A stretch of DNA of 64,000 nucleotides from UBA1413 sp964650525 (lineage in GTDB: Bacteria > Bacteroidota > Bacteroidia > Bacteroidales > Prolixibacteraceae). Below are positions 43,821-53,265 of the stretch, in pieces; the first letter of the stretch is position 1; every line of letters starts with the position of its first letter. A program made the position numbers and the translations under genes. The notes beneath the pieces were generated by a model. It searched no databases, was not told the DNA's origin, and was given only the letters and a program-made list of their open reading frames with translations. Location of the stretch: positions 124,001-188,000 of the forward strand of contig CAZYUA010000001.1 of the NCBI GenBank assembly GCA_964650525.1. Reading direction: 5' to 3'.

Positions 43821-44255
43821 ATGTTTGCAGCATTTATCAACATACCGCTCCGTTTGGGTGAGATTATGCAAAAGACCGATATCCGCAGGATTAGTCTGAA
43901 AGATTCGATCCATAACATGATCCACCTGATTGCAACCACAGCCTATGGAGAGGTACGGAACGATCCGGTTTTTGGCTGCGACATCTGGAAATATGACTTC
44001 GAGAATATATACAATCCTTCCTCCTTCAAGGAAGAGTTGAAAAGATCGTTGCAGAACAGCATTAAGAACAGTGAAAAAAGGTTGTCGAATGTTGTCATCG
44101 ATCTTCAGATTGACCAGGTGGAGGTGCCGGCGCGAATCCGGAACCGGAGAGTGAAAACAAGGGTTTTTATGGTTGTCAATGGAGTCATCGAGAAGACCAA
44201 CGAGCCTTTTTCGCACCAGGAAGTCTTTTTTATGGGTCCGCTGTCTTATTATTAA
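43821..44255 (+). CDS. tssE: T6SS baseplate protein TssE (gp25-like)
   Basis: A 144-residue gp25/lysozyme-like wedge protein without lysozyme activity in this family. NIPLRLGEIMQKTDIRR and SIHNMIHLIATTAYGEVRND start the fold; PVFGCDIWKYDFENIY with the following helix is the conserved core, and RIRNRRVKTRVFMVVNG closes the sheet. It starts 24 bases after tssK. Confidence 0.92.
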   Translation: MFAAFINIPLRLGEIMQKTDIRRISLKDSIHNMIHLIATTAYGEVRNDPVFGCDIWKYDFENIYNPSSFKEELKRSLQNSIKNSEKRLSNVVIDLQIDQVEVPARIRNRRVKTRVFMVVNGVIEKTNEPFSHQEVFFMGPLSYY

Positions 44256-44373
44256 AACGGGTCAGAAAGACAACCCGGGACAAGTCCGGTATGATCCGGA
44301 AACTGATCCATGACAGATCAGCTGCTCATGCCGGGATTTGTTAGAATCAAAAAAAATAATTCAGGAAGGTAGT

Positions 44374-46230
44374 ATGCTGAAAGACTCAAAAGAAACGATA
44401 AAAAGCCGGATGATCCGGACTGCTTCCGGAGTGTGGGGCTATTCCGACACACAGGACATCAATTCGTTCGATCCCCTGGTGGGGATGATTCTGGGAGCCC
44501 TGGCTGAAGAACTCTATGATCTGGCAGGAGAGATCAGGAAAGCCGATGCTCGCCTGGTAGAAAAACTCTTTGAGCTGCTGTTTAACCAGCCCATCTTCAC
44601 CCATCAGCCGGCTCATGCCATTGCCAGGGCCAAACCGTCGCAACCTTTCGCCACCCTGTCGGAATTGTACCAGTTTTACGCAGTAAAAAAAATCCCAGTT
44701 ACAATTAACGAAGAAACCGTCTACGAAAACAAATCCATCTTTTTCACCCCCACAGCGGATGTGAATCTTTTCAGGGGTGAGGTGAAAGTTCTCTACTGCG
44801 GAAACCAGTTGTTCGAAGTTACGGATCTGGTCAAAGAGTCGCTTGGTGCTCCCGAACCTGGGATCATTCCCGATTTTTCAAAGGTGTATGTCGGGATTAA
44901 ACTGGATCCGCAGATTGAAAAACTGGATGGTTTATCGCTTTTGTTCACCCTGAAAAACAAGCAGAACGAAGAGTGGTTTCTCAATTTGGTATCTTCAGCC
45001 AGTTGGAAAATCAACGGCATCCCGGTGGGTTTTATCCCGGGATTTGAGCTCATGCAACCCGGGCAGGAAAACTCACTCCTGGAGATGGTGCGGATCGAAA
45101 CAGACATTTCCTACAAAACGTCCCGCTATGTCAATGAGTTCTACAAAAACCGGTTTATGATGCCAGAGCAGCAAAACCTCCTCCTGAAAGATTTTCTTCG
45201 TGAGGATTCCATTCCCGGTGATCTCAGAAAACGGTTCCCTTCCCAGGTGTTCAAGTCCGTCCCGAAAGACCTCTTCTGGTTTGAAATCCAACTACCCCAG
45301 CAGGTTCATAAAGAGCTGGCCAGCGACCTGAATGTTGTGATGAACTGTTTCCCGGTAATCAACCGGGAATTCAATGAGTTTTCCTATCTCTTGTCAAAGG
45401 GTACCAACATCATTCCTCTGAATTCGCACGATTTGTTTTTTGATATCCTCAGGATTGCCGATGGCAAGGGACTTGTGTACAAACCACTTTCTAATTTCAA
45501 CCTGGAAAATTCAGAGGAAGAGGGATTCCTGGTCAGGCAGGGCGGGATTGCCCGTTTTGATTCCAGGGATGCCAGGGAGACGCTGAATCATCTCATTGAG
45601 CTGATCCGGGATGAGCGGGCAGGTTTTTCCCTGTTGGGAGCCGATCTGATTTCCTCCGAACTCAAACAACTGGACCAGATTATTTCGAGGCTTAAACAGC
45701 GGCTGGATAACACCAATACCGGTGAAGAACCTTCACACTACATCCTCCTTAACTGCACTTCCGGATTCGAAAGAGCATCCATCCAGTTCTGGACCACCAG
45801 CGGCGAGGCAGGTAACCATATACGGGCCGATTCCAAACTTTCGGTGCACGATGGCAGCGACATCGATGCCAACAGCGTCTCGCTGGTCACCCCGACCTCC
45901 GGAGGCCGGCAGAAACTTTCGCGGGAAGACAAAATGGATAAACTGCGCCGGACCCTGCTTTCCAGAGGAAGAGTCGTGACTCCGGAAGATATCAAAGCCC
46001 TTTGCTTTGAACATTTCGGATCGGATTTGCTCAAAGTGGAGATCCGGAAGGGGGTCCGCCCTGATCCTTCTCCCTCCAAAGGTTTTATCCGTTCGGTCGA
46101 CATCTGCCTGACACTTAATAACCTGAAGGAATTCAGCGATGCGGAACTGGCACAAAAAACCGAGGGTCTCAAAGTGAGACTGAAACAGGAATCCCTGAAT
46201 CTTTTGCCTTACCGGGTTTTTATCGGTTAG
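44374..46230 (+). CDS. tssF: T6SS baseplate protein TssF
   Basis: A 618-residue baseplate protein, the largest wedge component. DINSFDPLVGMILGALAEELYDL near the N-terminus, the LFNQPIFTHQPAHAIARAKP segment, and the C-terminal DKLRRTLLSRGRVVTPEDIKAL and RSVDICLTLNNL match TssF. The frame opens at a TTG at 44338, but the ATG at 44374, preceded by AGGAAGG, is the likely start. It follows tssE after 118 bases. Confidence 0.92.
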   Translation: MLKDSKETIKSRMIRTASGVWGYSDTQDINSFDPLVGMILGALAEELYDLAGEIRKADARLVEKLFELLFNQPIFTHQPAHAIARAKPSQPFATLSELYQFYAVKKIPVTINEETVYENKSIFFTPTADVNLFRGEVKVLYCGNQLFEVTDLVKESLGAPEPGIIPDFSKVYVGIKLDPQIEKLDGLSLLFTLKNKQNEEWFLNLVSSASWKINGIPVGFIPGFELMQPGQENSLLEMVRIETDISYKTSRYVNEFYKNRFMMPEQQNLLLKDFLREDSIPGDLRKRFPSQVFKSVPKDLFWFEIQLPQQVHKELASDLNVVMNCFPVINREFNEFSYLLSKGTNIIPLNSHDLFFDILRIADGKGLVYKPLSNFNLENSEEEGFLVRQGGIARFDSRDARETLNHLIELIRDERAGFSLLGADLISSELKQLDQIISRLKQRLDNTNTGEEPSHYILLNCTSGFERASIQFWTTSGEAGNHIRADSKLSVHDGSDIDANSVSLVTPTSGGRQKLSREDKMDKLRRTLLSRGRVVTPEDIKALCFEHFGSDLLKVEIRKGVRPDPSPSKGFIRSVDICLTLNNLKEFSDAELAQKTEGLKVRLKQESLNLLPYRVFIG

Positions 46231-46480
46231 TGCCTCTATTTCGCACGATTTTTGTATCTTTCCTGTGTTAAAATTATGCCGTTTAATGGTTGTTCCTGTA
46301 AAACACTGGGGATGCCCTTAAGGTATAATCATTTCGGTTAATACATATATCTGCGTTGGTATTTCGTCTGATTTTATTGTGTAACATTGTCACTTAGATA
46401 GTCTCAGCTGGCAATGGTATCTATTGCCGGGTGATCTTTTTCGTTCGATGGTATGTAACACGGAACAGATAACTGGTGCC

Positions 46481-49400
46481 ATGAAACCATTTGTTGCTTT
46501 CTTCGTTTTTCTAGTTGCTTTTCTGGTGGCTCTCCCGGTTTCAGGGCAGAAGAACTATGCCACCAACATAAAGCAGGAACTGTATGACGATAATCTGATT
46601 ATCACCTACGATGTGCTTCCGGACGACGGAACCCAGTCGCTGGAGGTGACCTTCATGGTTACCTACAATGGGAAAAAGGTTCCGACCACCTGGGTAAGCG
46701 GTGAATGGGAGGGAACCATCACCCCTGGAGTGGAAAAAGTGATCACCTGGAATTACAAAAAAGATTTCACGGAAGACATTTCAAGAGTGCAGGTGAATGT
46801 GTTCGCCATTAAGGTGAACGAACCCAGGGCTGCATTTGAGATCGCATCTAAAGGAAATAATGGGTATGCTCCGTGTGAGGTAAGGGTCAGAAACCTCTCT
46901 TCCAATGCCACCCTTTTCCATTGGGATTTCGGCGATCCGTCCAGCGGCATCAACAACAATTCATCAGAACGGGAACCGGTCCATACCTATAACAGGGAAG
47001 GTACGTATCAGATAACCCTGAACGCCAGAAACTCCATTGCAGGAAAGCCCAGCGAGTTTTTTACGAATATCCTCGTCATGGAACACGAGCCGGTATCAGC
47101 TGATTTTACCTTTGAAGTTTCAGGCACCAAACCTCCCTACGAGGTTCGGTTCCGGAGCACTTCCCGGAATGCCGACACCTACAGCTGGAATTTCGGGGAC
47201 GCAGCTTCCGGGAAAAAGAACAACACTTCGGCTGAATCAGCCCCTTCGCACAAATATAAACAGGCAGGTACCTACCTGGTCGTGTTGGATGCTTCCAGTA
47301 CGGTCAGCAAGACCACTGATACCAAGCGGCAGGAGGTGACCATCCGGGCTCCTGAAACACCGGTTGCGGCTTTTGTTTATAGTCTGACCCAAATAAGTGC
47401 CCCCAGTTCGGCAGTTTTCAGCAACACCTCCACGAATGCGACCGCCTTTGAATGGAACTTTGGTGACCCTGCCTCCAGGGAAATGAATATCAGCAGGGAG
47501 AAAGATGCCGCCCATTATTACCAGAAAGCGGGAAAATATGTGGTTACCCTGACAGCCTCCAATCAGGAGGGGAAAAGTGTCAAATATACGGAAACCCTGA
47601 CAATAGAAGGACCCCCAAAACCTCCCGTTGCGGGCTTCAAGTTGTCAAGCAGCAGTTTTATCAGCCCTTCTTCCGTCATATTTACCAATACTTCAACCGA
47701 TGCGGACTCCTACAGTTGGGATTTTGGTGATCCGGGCAGCCAGAATAGTTCCCGCGAGAAAGACCCCGTCCATACCTATACCCGGCCGGGTCAATACAAA
47801 GTGACCCTGAAGGCTTCCAGCAGTAAAAGCCCGGAAACCAGCGAATGGAGTGAAACCATTACCCTGACATCACCGGTGAAAACGGCAGTGGCGGCTTTCA
47901 CCGTCGAGAACAACCACATGATGAGCCCGGCCACCATCCGGTTTACCGATAACTCAACAAATGCCGTCTCCTGGCTCTGGAATTTCGGAGATCCTGCGTC
48001 GGGAAAAAACAATACCTCTGAGGACAGGAATCCCAGTCATCTGTATACCAGGGCAGGGCAATACAAAGTCACGCTGACAGTAAAGAACAACGCGGGCGAC
48101 CCGAATACCGCCACCAGCGATGTGGTTGTCAATGCCCCTGCCGGAGCCGTAGCTGCTTTTGTCATCGACAACAACAACCTGGAGAGCCCTGCCACCATCC
48201 GGTTTACCGATCAGTCGTCGAATGCGGTTTCAACCCTGTGGAATTTCGGTGATCCTGCTTCGGGCAGCAACAACAGTTCGACCCAGACCAATCCGGCTCA
48301 CCTGTATACGAAACCGGGCAAATATGTGGTAACCCTGACGGTGAAGAATGCCGCCGGGGTGAGTGCCACCACCACCGGGGAGGTCAACATTATTGCCCCG
48401 GCCAGTGCAGTGGCAGCCTTCCGGATCGAGAACAACCACATGATGAGCCCTGCCACCATCCGGTTTAGCGACAACTCGGTCAATGCTGTCTCCCATTTGT
48501 GGAATTTCGGCGATCCCGCGTCGGGTTCTAAAAACAGCTCTGCTGAGCTGAATCCCTCCCACTTGTATTCTAAAGAGGGGACTTACAAGGTGACGCTGAC
48601 GGTGAAGAATGCTGCAGGAATCACTGCTTCCTCCACTCAGGAAGTGGTTGTGAAAGGTCCACCTGAAGCAGAGGCTTCGTTTGCCATTGAGAATAACAAC
48701 CTGGAGAGCCCTGCCACCATCCGGTTTACCGACCAGTCGTCGAATGCGGTTTCAACCCTGTGGAATTTCGGTGATCCTGCTTCGGGCAGCAACAACAGTT
48801 CGACCCAGACCAATCCCACCCACCTGTATACGAAACCGGGCAAATTTGTGGTAACCCTGACCGTGAAGAATGCCGCCGGGGTGAGCACCACCACCACCGG
48901 GGAGGTGAACATTGTCGCCCCGGCCAGTGCAGTGGCTGCCTTCCGGATCGAGAACAACCACATGATGAGCCCTGCCACCATCCGGTTTAGCGACAACTCG
49001 GTCAATGCTGTCTCCCATTTGTGGAATTTCGGCGATCCCGCGTCGGGTTCTAAAAACAGCTCTGCTGAGCTGAATCCCTCCCACTTGTATTCTAAAGAGG
49101 GGACTTACAAGGTGACGCTGACGGTGAAGAATGCTGCAGGAATCACTGCTTCCTCCACTCAGGAAGTGGTTGTGAAAGGTCCACCTGAAGCAGAGGCTTC
49201 GTTTGCCATTGAGAATAACAACCTGGAGAGCCCTGCCACCATCCGGTTTACCGACCAGTCGTCGAATGCGGTTTCAACCCTGTGGAATTTCGGTGATCCT
49301 GCTTCGGGCAGCAACAACAGTTCGACCCAGACCAATCCCACCCACCTGTACACGAAACCGGGCAAATATGTGGTAACCCTGACCGTGAAGAATGCTGCAG

Positions 49401-51091
49401 GGATGAGCACCACCACCACCGGGGAGGTGGTTATCGCTGAACCCGCTAAACCGCCTGAGGCTGATTTTTCCATAGACAATAATTTCCAGATAGGGCCGGT
49501 GACCGTGAGTTTTACCAACCGCTCTCAATATGCAGACCGGTACGAATGGATTTTCGGCGATCCTGCATCGGGCGACAAAAACGGTTCAACCGATGAAAAT
49601 CCGGTCCATACCTACCTGAATCCGGGAAAATATATGGTAACTCTGACGGCTTACAACCAGTCAACCGCCGTTTCGGGCGTCAGCATGCAGGAGGTGGTCA
49701 TTCAGGAGCCCATCCTGGATCCTGTCGCCAATTTTGACATCAGCTATACAGGACGTCATGCCCCGTTGGATGTTACCTTTACCAACCAATCGAAACATGC
49801 GGAGAGCTATCGGTGGGATTTCGGCGATGTCGGGTCTAAAAACAATGGATCAGCCGGTACACACCCGGTCCACCGGTATGAAAAGGCCGGAATTTTCAAG
49901 ATCACTCTGGAAGTCCGGAGTGCCAAAACGGGCAAAACCCACCAGGTAACCAAGGAGATCACCATCGAACAGAAATACCATACCTATCTGAAGAAATTCG
50001 GTAAACCCGGATCCGACGAAATTGTCAGGTCCCTGATTTCATCGGGCGACGGGCAGTACCTGGCCCTGGTTAACGAGCAGAATTCCACTTCTACCTTGTT
50101 GACTTTTGACGCTGAGGGAAGCCGTTTCAATGAAAAGAAGGTTAATGCAAACCTGCACGATGCAGCCCTGCGACCGGGACATGCAGGGTTTGTCCTGGCA
50201 GGTATTATTCCTCCCAACGACCTGATCCTGTACCAGGCCGATAACCAGTTGAACCTGGGTAGTCAGAAGGTTTTGTACAACAATGTATTAGACGTCGGAT
50301 ACCATTTTACAACCCTTCATCTTGCCGTTGCTGAAAACGGGGAATCGGGAATAGCTGCCAACCTCATCAACGACAAGGGAGAAACCAATATCTGGTTTCA
50401 GAAGGCTGATGCAGATGGTAAACCGGTCGCAGGCAGAGGAAAGACATTTAAATTTTCTGGTTATAAGGTTGCCAACCAGGTAATTGCTACCAAGGATGGG
50501 GGCTTTGCCCTGTCAGGCGGATACCAGCTGGATAACAACTCCATGGCTGAACTGATGTTGGGAGTCGTAAACCCTGATGGCACGGGAAACCTCCACCGGA
50601 TGGAGTCCAGACAAAAAATCACCGGTTCTGATCTTGTGGAATTTCCGGGTAATTACTTTACAATGCTGGCCTCCCGGGAATCCCCGGGAGATCCCGGTTT
50701 CAGCGAGATCAGCCTGAAACTGGTCGACCGGGATGTCACCCCCCTGAACTGTGAAATCGACCTGATCGGCAAGATGCGAACCGCTGACCTGCTGGAGTTC
50801 CCAGCCAGAATCCTGCTGACGGAAAAAGGATTTATCCTCCTGACTCATCACTTTAACGGAACCGACAGCGATATCACCCTGGTGTGGGTGGATAAGTCCG
50901 GTACGAAAATGGAAAGAATCGAGCAGATAGCCCGTCCGGGAGACCAGTTTGGTACTGCCTTATGGCAGGAACCCGACGGAAGCCTGGTGATTGCCGGGGC
51001 TGAGAAAATCAAGGGCGACTACGATGCCATTATTCTGAAAACAGATCCCCTGGGCAAGATCCCGGATATGAACCAGACAGGTCAACCATAG
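46481..51091 (+). CDS. Giant secreted protein with 12 PKD repeats and a propeller-like C-terminus
   Basis: A 1536-residue exported protein at the end of the T6SS plus arm. The ATG at 46481 gives a clean signal peptide (ending LPVSGQ); the frame itself opens earlier. Residues 25-110 are a beta domain (LIITYDVLPDDGTQSLEVTF), then 12 PKD repeats of about 87 residues each, with the WNFGDPASG and NPxHLYxxxGxYxVTLTVKN signatures. The last 370 residues have repeated DGGFALSGGYQ and DGSLVIAGAEK strands, like Bacteroidetes beta-propellers. No type IX sorting domain is seen. The 250-base gap upstream holds a TATCTTTC box at 46254 but nothing else. Role unknown; a cell-surface scaffold of the T6SS is inferred. 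Confidence 0.85.
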   Translation: MKPFVAFFVFLVAFLVALPVSGQKNYATNIKQELYDDNLIITYDVLPDDGTQSLEVTFMVTYNGKKVPTTWVSGEWEGTITPGVEKVITWNYKKDFTEDISRVQVNVFAIKVNEPRAAFEIASKGNNGYAPCEVRVRNLSSNATLFHWDFGDPSSGINNNSSEREPVHTYNREGTYQITLNARNSIAGKPSEFFTNILVMEHEPVSADFTFEVSGTKPPYEVRFRSTSRNADTYSWNFGDAASGKKNNTSAESAPSHKYKQAGTYLVVLDASSTVSKTTDTKRQEVTIRAPETPVAAFVYSLTQISAPSSAVFSNTSTNATAFEWNFGDPASREMNISREKDAAHYYQKAGKYVVTLTASNQEGKSVKYTETLTIEGPPKPPVAGFKLSSSSFISPSSVIFTNTSTDADSYSWDFGDPGSQNSSREKDPVHTYTRPGQYKVTLKASSSKSPETSEWSETITLTSPVKTAVAAFTVENNHMMSPATIRFTDNSTNAVSWLWNFGDPASGKNNTSEDRNPSHLYTRAGQYKVTLTVKNNAGDPNTATSDVVVNAPAGAVAAFVIDNNNLESPATIRFTDQSSNAVSTLWNFGDPASGSNNSSTQTNPAHLYTKPGKYVVTLTVKNAAGVSATTTGEVNIIAPASAVAAFRIENNHMMSPATIRFSDNSVNAVSHLWNFGDPASGSKNSSAELNPSHLYSKEGTYKVTLTVKNAAGITASSTQEVVVKGPPEAEASFAIENNNLESPATIRFTDQSSNAVSTLWNFGDPASGSNNSSTQTNPTHLYTKPGKFVVTLTVKNAAGVSTTTTGEVNIVAPASAVAAFRIENNHMMSPATIRFSDNSVNAVSHLWNFGDPASGSKNSSAELNPSHLYSKEGTYKVTLTVKNAAGITASSTQEVVVKGPPEAEASFAIENNNLESPATIRFTDQSSNAVSTLWNFGDPASGSNNSSTQTNPTHLYTKPGKYVVTLTVKNAAGMSTTTTGEVVIAEPAKPPEADFSIDNNFQIGPVTVSFTNRSQYADRYEWIFGDPASGDKNGSTDENPVHTYLNPGKYMVTLTAYNQSTAVSGVSMQEVVIQEPILDPVANFDISYTGRHAPLDVTFTNQSKHAESYRWDFGDVGSKNNGSAGTHPVHRYEKAGIFKITLEVRSAKTGKTHQVTKEITIEQKYHTYLKKFGKPGSDEIVRSLISSGDGQYLALVNEQNSTSTLLTFDAEGSRFNEKKVNANLHDAALRPGHAGFVLAGIIPPNDLILYQADNQLNLGSQKVLYNNVLDVGYHFTTLHLAVAENGESGIAANLINDKGETNIWFQKADADGKPVAGRGKTFKFSGYKVANQVIATKDGGFALSGGYQLDNNSMAELMLGVVNPDGTGNLHRMESRQKITGSDLVEFPGNYFTMLASRESPGDPGFSEISLKLVDRDVTPLNCEIDLIGKMRTADLLEFPARILLTEKGFILLTHHFNGTDSDITLVWVDKSGTKMERIEQIARPGDQFGTALWQEPDGSLVIAGAEKIKGDYDAIILKTDPLGKIPDMNQTGQP
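48181..49430 (+). repeat. 522-base internal tandem repeat, about 2.4 copies
   Basis: Within the PKD gene the units starting at 48181, 48703 and 49225 are nearly identical at DNA level. Each full unit codes for two PKD domains (types A and B), giving the order A-B-A-B-A. The few differences are mostly single bases, so the expansion is recent. Confidence 0.92.
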
Positions 51092-51210
51092 TTTATTTTG
51101 GATCCGCTTTTTCGCCATCCTACGGCCGTTCTGTCCGGGAATGCGCGGGTTTTAGCCTGCGATACCGTTGAGGTGCTATTATACTTCTTTTATTTAACAT
51201 ACCAACAGAA

Positions 51211-52260
51211 ATGACCCGTTTCCCATCTTCCGCATGGACCTTTCGTGCGGTTCGGCATTTACCTTTCCTGACTGCTGTACTCCTTTTGGTCCCGCTTATC
51301 TTCCTGCTGTCCTGCACCCGGCCTTCCTCCTATATCTTCAACGAAGGCCAGATTTATGGCACTGTTTACCATATTGTCTACGAAAGCCCGGGCGGTAAGG
51401 ATTTGCACGAAGAGGTAAAAGAAGAACTCCGCAAACTGGACTTGATTTTCTCCACTTTCAATAATGAGTCGGAGATTTCGAAGGTGAACAACAATCTCCC
51501 GGTTGAGTTAAGCGATCCTTTCATCCGTTGTTTCAATCGTTCGATGGAGATCTCGGAACTTTCGGGCGGAGCATTTGATATTACCGTAGCTCCTCTTGTA
51601 AATGCCTGGGGTTTTGGATTCAAACACCGCGAAAAAATTACCAGCCTTCTACTTGACAGTCTCCTGCAGCTTACAGGTTACCGTAAAGTCAGGCTGCTCC
51701 AGGGCAAGGTTGTCAAGGATGACCCCGGTATCATGCTCGATATGAGTGCCATTGCCAAGGGGTTCACCTGTGATCTCCTGGGAGAATTCCTGGCTGCCAG
51801 GGGATGTATTCATTACATGGTGGAAATAGGGGGCGAGGTTGTTGCCAAAGGCCTCAACCCGAAAGGTAAAACCTGGACCATCGGGATCAGCAAACCCGAC
51901 GAGAATGCCATGTTTGAAACCACCGATATTCAGGCTGCCGTGGAACTTGCCTCGGGTGCTCTGGCCACCTCGGGAAACTACCGTAACTTTTACGTCGAAG
52001 ACGGAAAAAAATATGCACACACCATCGACCCTTCCACCGGCTACCCCGTCAGGCACAACCTCCTCAGCACTACTGTTATCGCCGGAGACTGTATGACTGC
52101 CGATGCTCTGGCGACAGCCTTTATGGTTTTGGGTCTTGAAAAAAGCATCGCTTTGGCTGATTCCCTCGAAACTGTCGAAGTCTACTTCATCTATTCCGAT
52201 TCATCGGGATTTAACAAAATCTATCAGTCAGATCACTTCAGCGATTACCTTCAGAAATGA
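51211..52260 (+). CDS. apbE: FAD:protein FMN transferase (ApbE)
   Basis: ApbE attaches FMN through a phosphoester to threonines of NqrB and NqrC, both encoded in this window. The 349-residue protein has a lipoprotein signal ending in LLSC (Cys about 35), GTVYHIVYESPG, FNNESEISKVNN, and the FAD/Mg2+ site in LDMSAIAKGFTCDLLGEFL (about residue 175), then GGEVVAKGLNPKGKTWTIGI, SGNYRNFYVEDGKKYAHTID and a final DALATAFMVLG. The N-terminal 15 residues before the hydrophobic core are long, but the start is acceptable. It overlaps the convergent small membrane protein gene by 23 bases. Confidence 0.96.
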   Translation: MTRFPSSAWTFRAVRHLPFLTAVLLLVPLIFLLSCTRPSSYIFNEGQIYGTVYHIVYESPGGKDLHEEVKEELRKLDLIFSTFNNESEISKVNNNLPVELSDPFIRCFNRSMEISELSGGAFDITVAPLVNAWGFGFKHREKITSLLLDSLLQLTGYRKVRLLQGKVVKDDPGIMLDMSAIAKGFTCDLLGEFLAARGCIHYMVEIGGEVVAKGLNPKGKTWTIGISKPDENAMFETTDIQAAVELASGALATSGNYRNFYVEDGKKYAHTIDPSTGYPVRHNLLSTTVIAGDCMTADALATAFMVLGLEKSIALADSLETVEVYFIYSDSSGFNKIYQSDHFSDYLQK

Positions 52261-52516
52261 AGGGTCGTGGTGAGTCTTGTGTCTTGCCGTGGGCAAGCGA
52301 CAGCTTTTTATAATCGGGTTTCTTACGGGCTTTAGCCTGCTCCATGCGGTCTTGGGTGGTGGCACAATCGATGCCCTGCTCTTTCAGATGTCTGTTTCCC
52401 GACACATGGGTATTGGGAAATTTTCCCCCTTTACGGATGAGCAGCGACAGGGCCAGACCTCCCACCGACAATAACACCAGCCCCACAGCCAGGATCAAAA
52501 GGGTCAGATAATTCAT
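52238..52516 (-). CDS. Small single-span membrane protein next to apbE
   Basis: A 92-residue protein with one N-terminal membrane helix (residues about 3-25), the segment KGGKFPNTHVSGNRHLKEQGIDCATTQD and a charged tail. The frame reaches a TTG at 52537, but the TATCTTTG promoter box at 52535-52542 places transcription just before the ATG at 52516. Its role is unknown. It has one cysteine only, so it is not a clear NqrM (the Nqr iron-site maturation factor), though location beside apbE makes a link to Nqr worth noting. Confidence 0.7.
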   Translation of the reverse strand: MNYLTLLILAVGLVLLSVGGLALSLLIRKGGKFPNTHVSGNRHLKEQGIDCATTQDRMEQAKARKKPDYKKLSLAHGKTQDSPRPFISEGNR

Positions 52517-52534
52517 ATAATTCCGGAATATCTG

Positions 52535-52542
52535 CAAAGATA
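52535..52542 (-). promoter_or_regulatory. -7 element of the small membrane protein gene
   Basis: TATCTTTG on the minus strand is a full consensus match 19 bases before the ATG at 52516 and decides that start. Confidence 0.5.
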
Positions 52543-52724
52543 GAAGATTTGGCTGAAATACCGGTATGATGCGTAATCCGGATCCTTCGATAGCAGGGGT
52601 TGCGAAACCGGAAGAAAGTGCATTTCTTACGATGGTCTGCTTAGCTGCCCGAAAGATTTTTCACTTCCCCGGTATGCTTTCATTGTCATTTTATACCTTT
52701 ATTCCGTAATTACAGTATTGACAT

Positions 52725-53096
52725 ATGGAAAAACATGTGAACGTTGTGGCAGCTTTACACATCGGGCTGAGCATTTTCGGAATTCTTACGGGGATAGTGA
52801 TCCTGGTGGTCCTGAATCTGGTAGGAGGTTTTATTGCCGACAAAGAGGCCAGCTTTATACTTCATCTGGTCGGGACCATTGTTGCCTTTTTTATTTTTCT
52901 GGTGAGTGTGCCCGGAATTATCGCCGGCATTGGTCTCTACCGCAGGAAAGAGTGGGCCAGGATCTTAACCCTCATCCTTTCGGTTTTAAACCTCATGAAT
53001 TTTCCGCTGGGTACGGCGGTGGGGGTCTATGGCCTCTGGGCACTGGTTCAGGAAGAAACCGCTGCTCTGTTCAAAACCCCGGTCAGCCAGGGGTGA
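52725..53096 (+). CDS. Small four-helix membrane protein, function unknown
   Basis: A 123-residue hydrophobic protein with four predicted membrane helices (about residues 9-35, 44-70, 78-95 and 97-107). Positive residues YRRKEWAR lie between helices 2 and 3. No catalytic motif is seen. Small proteins of this layout are common in Bacteroidetes and unassigned. A TACCTTTA box at 52694-52701, 24 bases before the ATG, is a possible promoter. The 308-base gap after it holds the paired structured repeats. Confidence 0.72.
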   Translation: MEKHVNVVAALHIGLSIFGILTGIVILVVLNLVGGFIADKEASFILHLVGTIVAFFIFLVSVPGIIAGIGLYRRKEWARILTLILSVLNLMNFPLGTAVGVYGLWALVQEETAALFKTPVSQG

Positions 53097-53122
53097 ACTC
53101 TTTGCATTAGTACCTGGTGCAG

Positions 53123-53187
53123 ATGAAACGAGCATGGCGAACTTTCGCAACAAAAGGATGTGTAAGTCATCTACCATGCGAGTTACA
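53123..53187. repeat. Structured 65-base element, copy 1
   Basis: The outer arms TGAAAC / GTTACA pair with one mismatch, then GA faces GA (a possible tandem sheared G-A step), then GCATGG pairs with CCATGC. Inside are hairpin 1 (GCGA/TCGC at 53137-53148), the constant single strand ACAAAAG (53150-53156) and hairpin 2 (GATG/CATC). Copy 2 keeps the arms and ACAAAAG but has different hairpin sequences that still pair. The strand of any transcript is not known. Confidence 0.75.
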
Positions 53188-53265
53188 TACTGAGCAATTG
53201 GTTCATGAAAAGAGCGGGTTTATGTAACGCAATGATATATAAACTGTTAAGACCATTATTTACGT

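Noticed and set aside
48181..49430. CRISPR array or mobile repeat
   Set aside because: The repeats are 522 bases long, in frame and code for PKD domains; there are no spacers and no cas genes.
46481..51091. Type IX secretion substrate
   Set aside because: The protein ends in a propeller-like repeat and DPLGKIPDMNQTGQP; no C-terminal sorting domain is visible, although a DUF5103 plug protein is encoded in the window.
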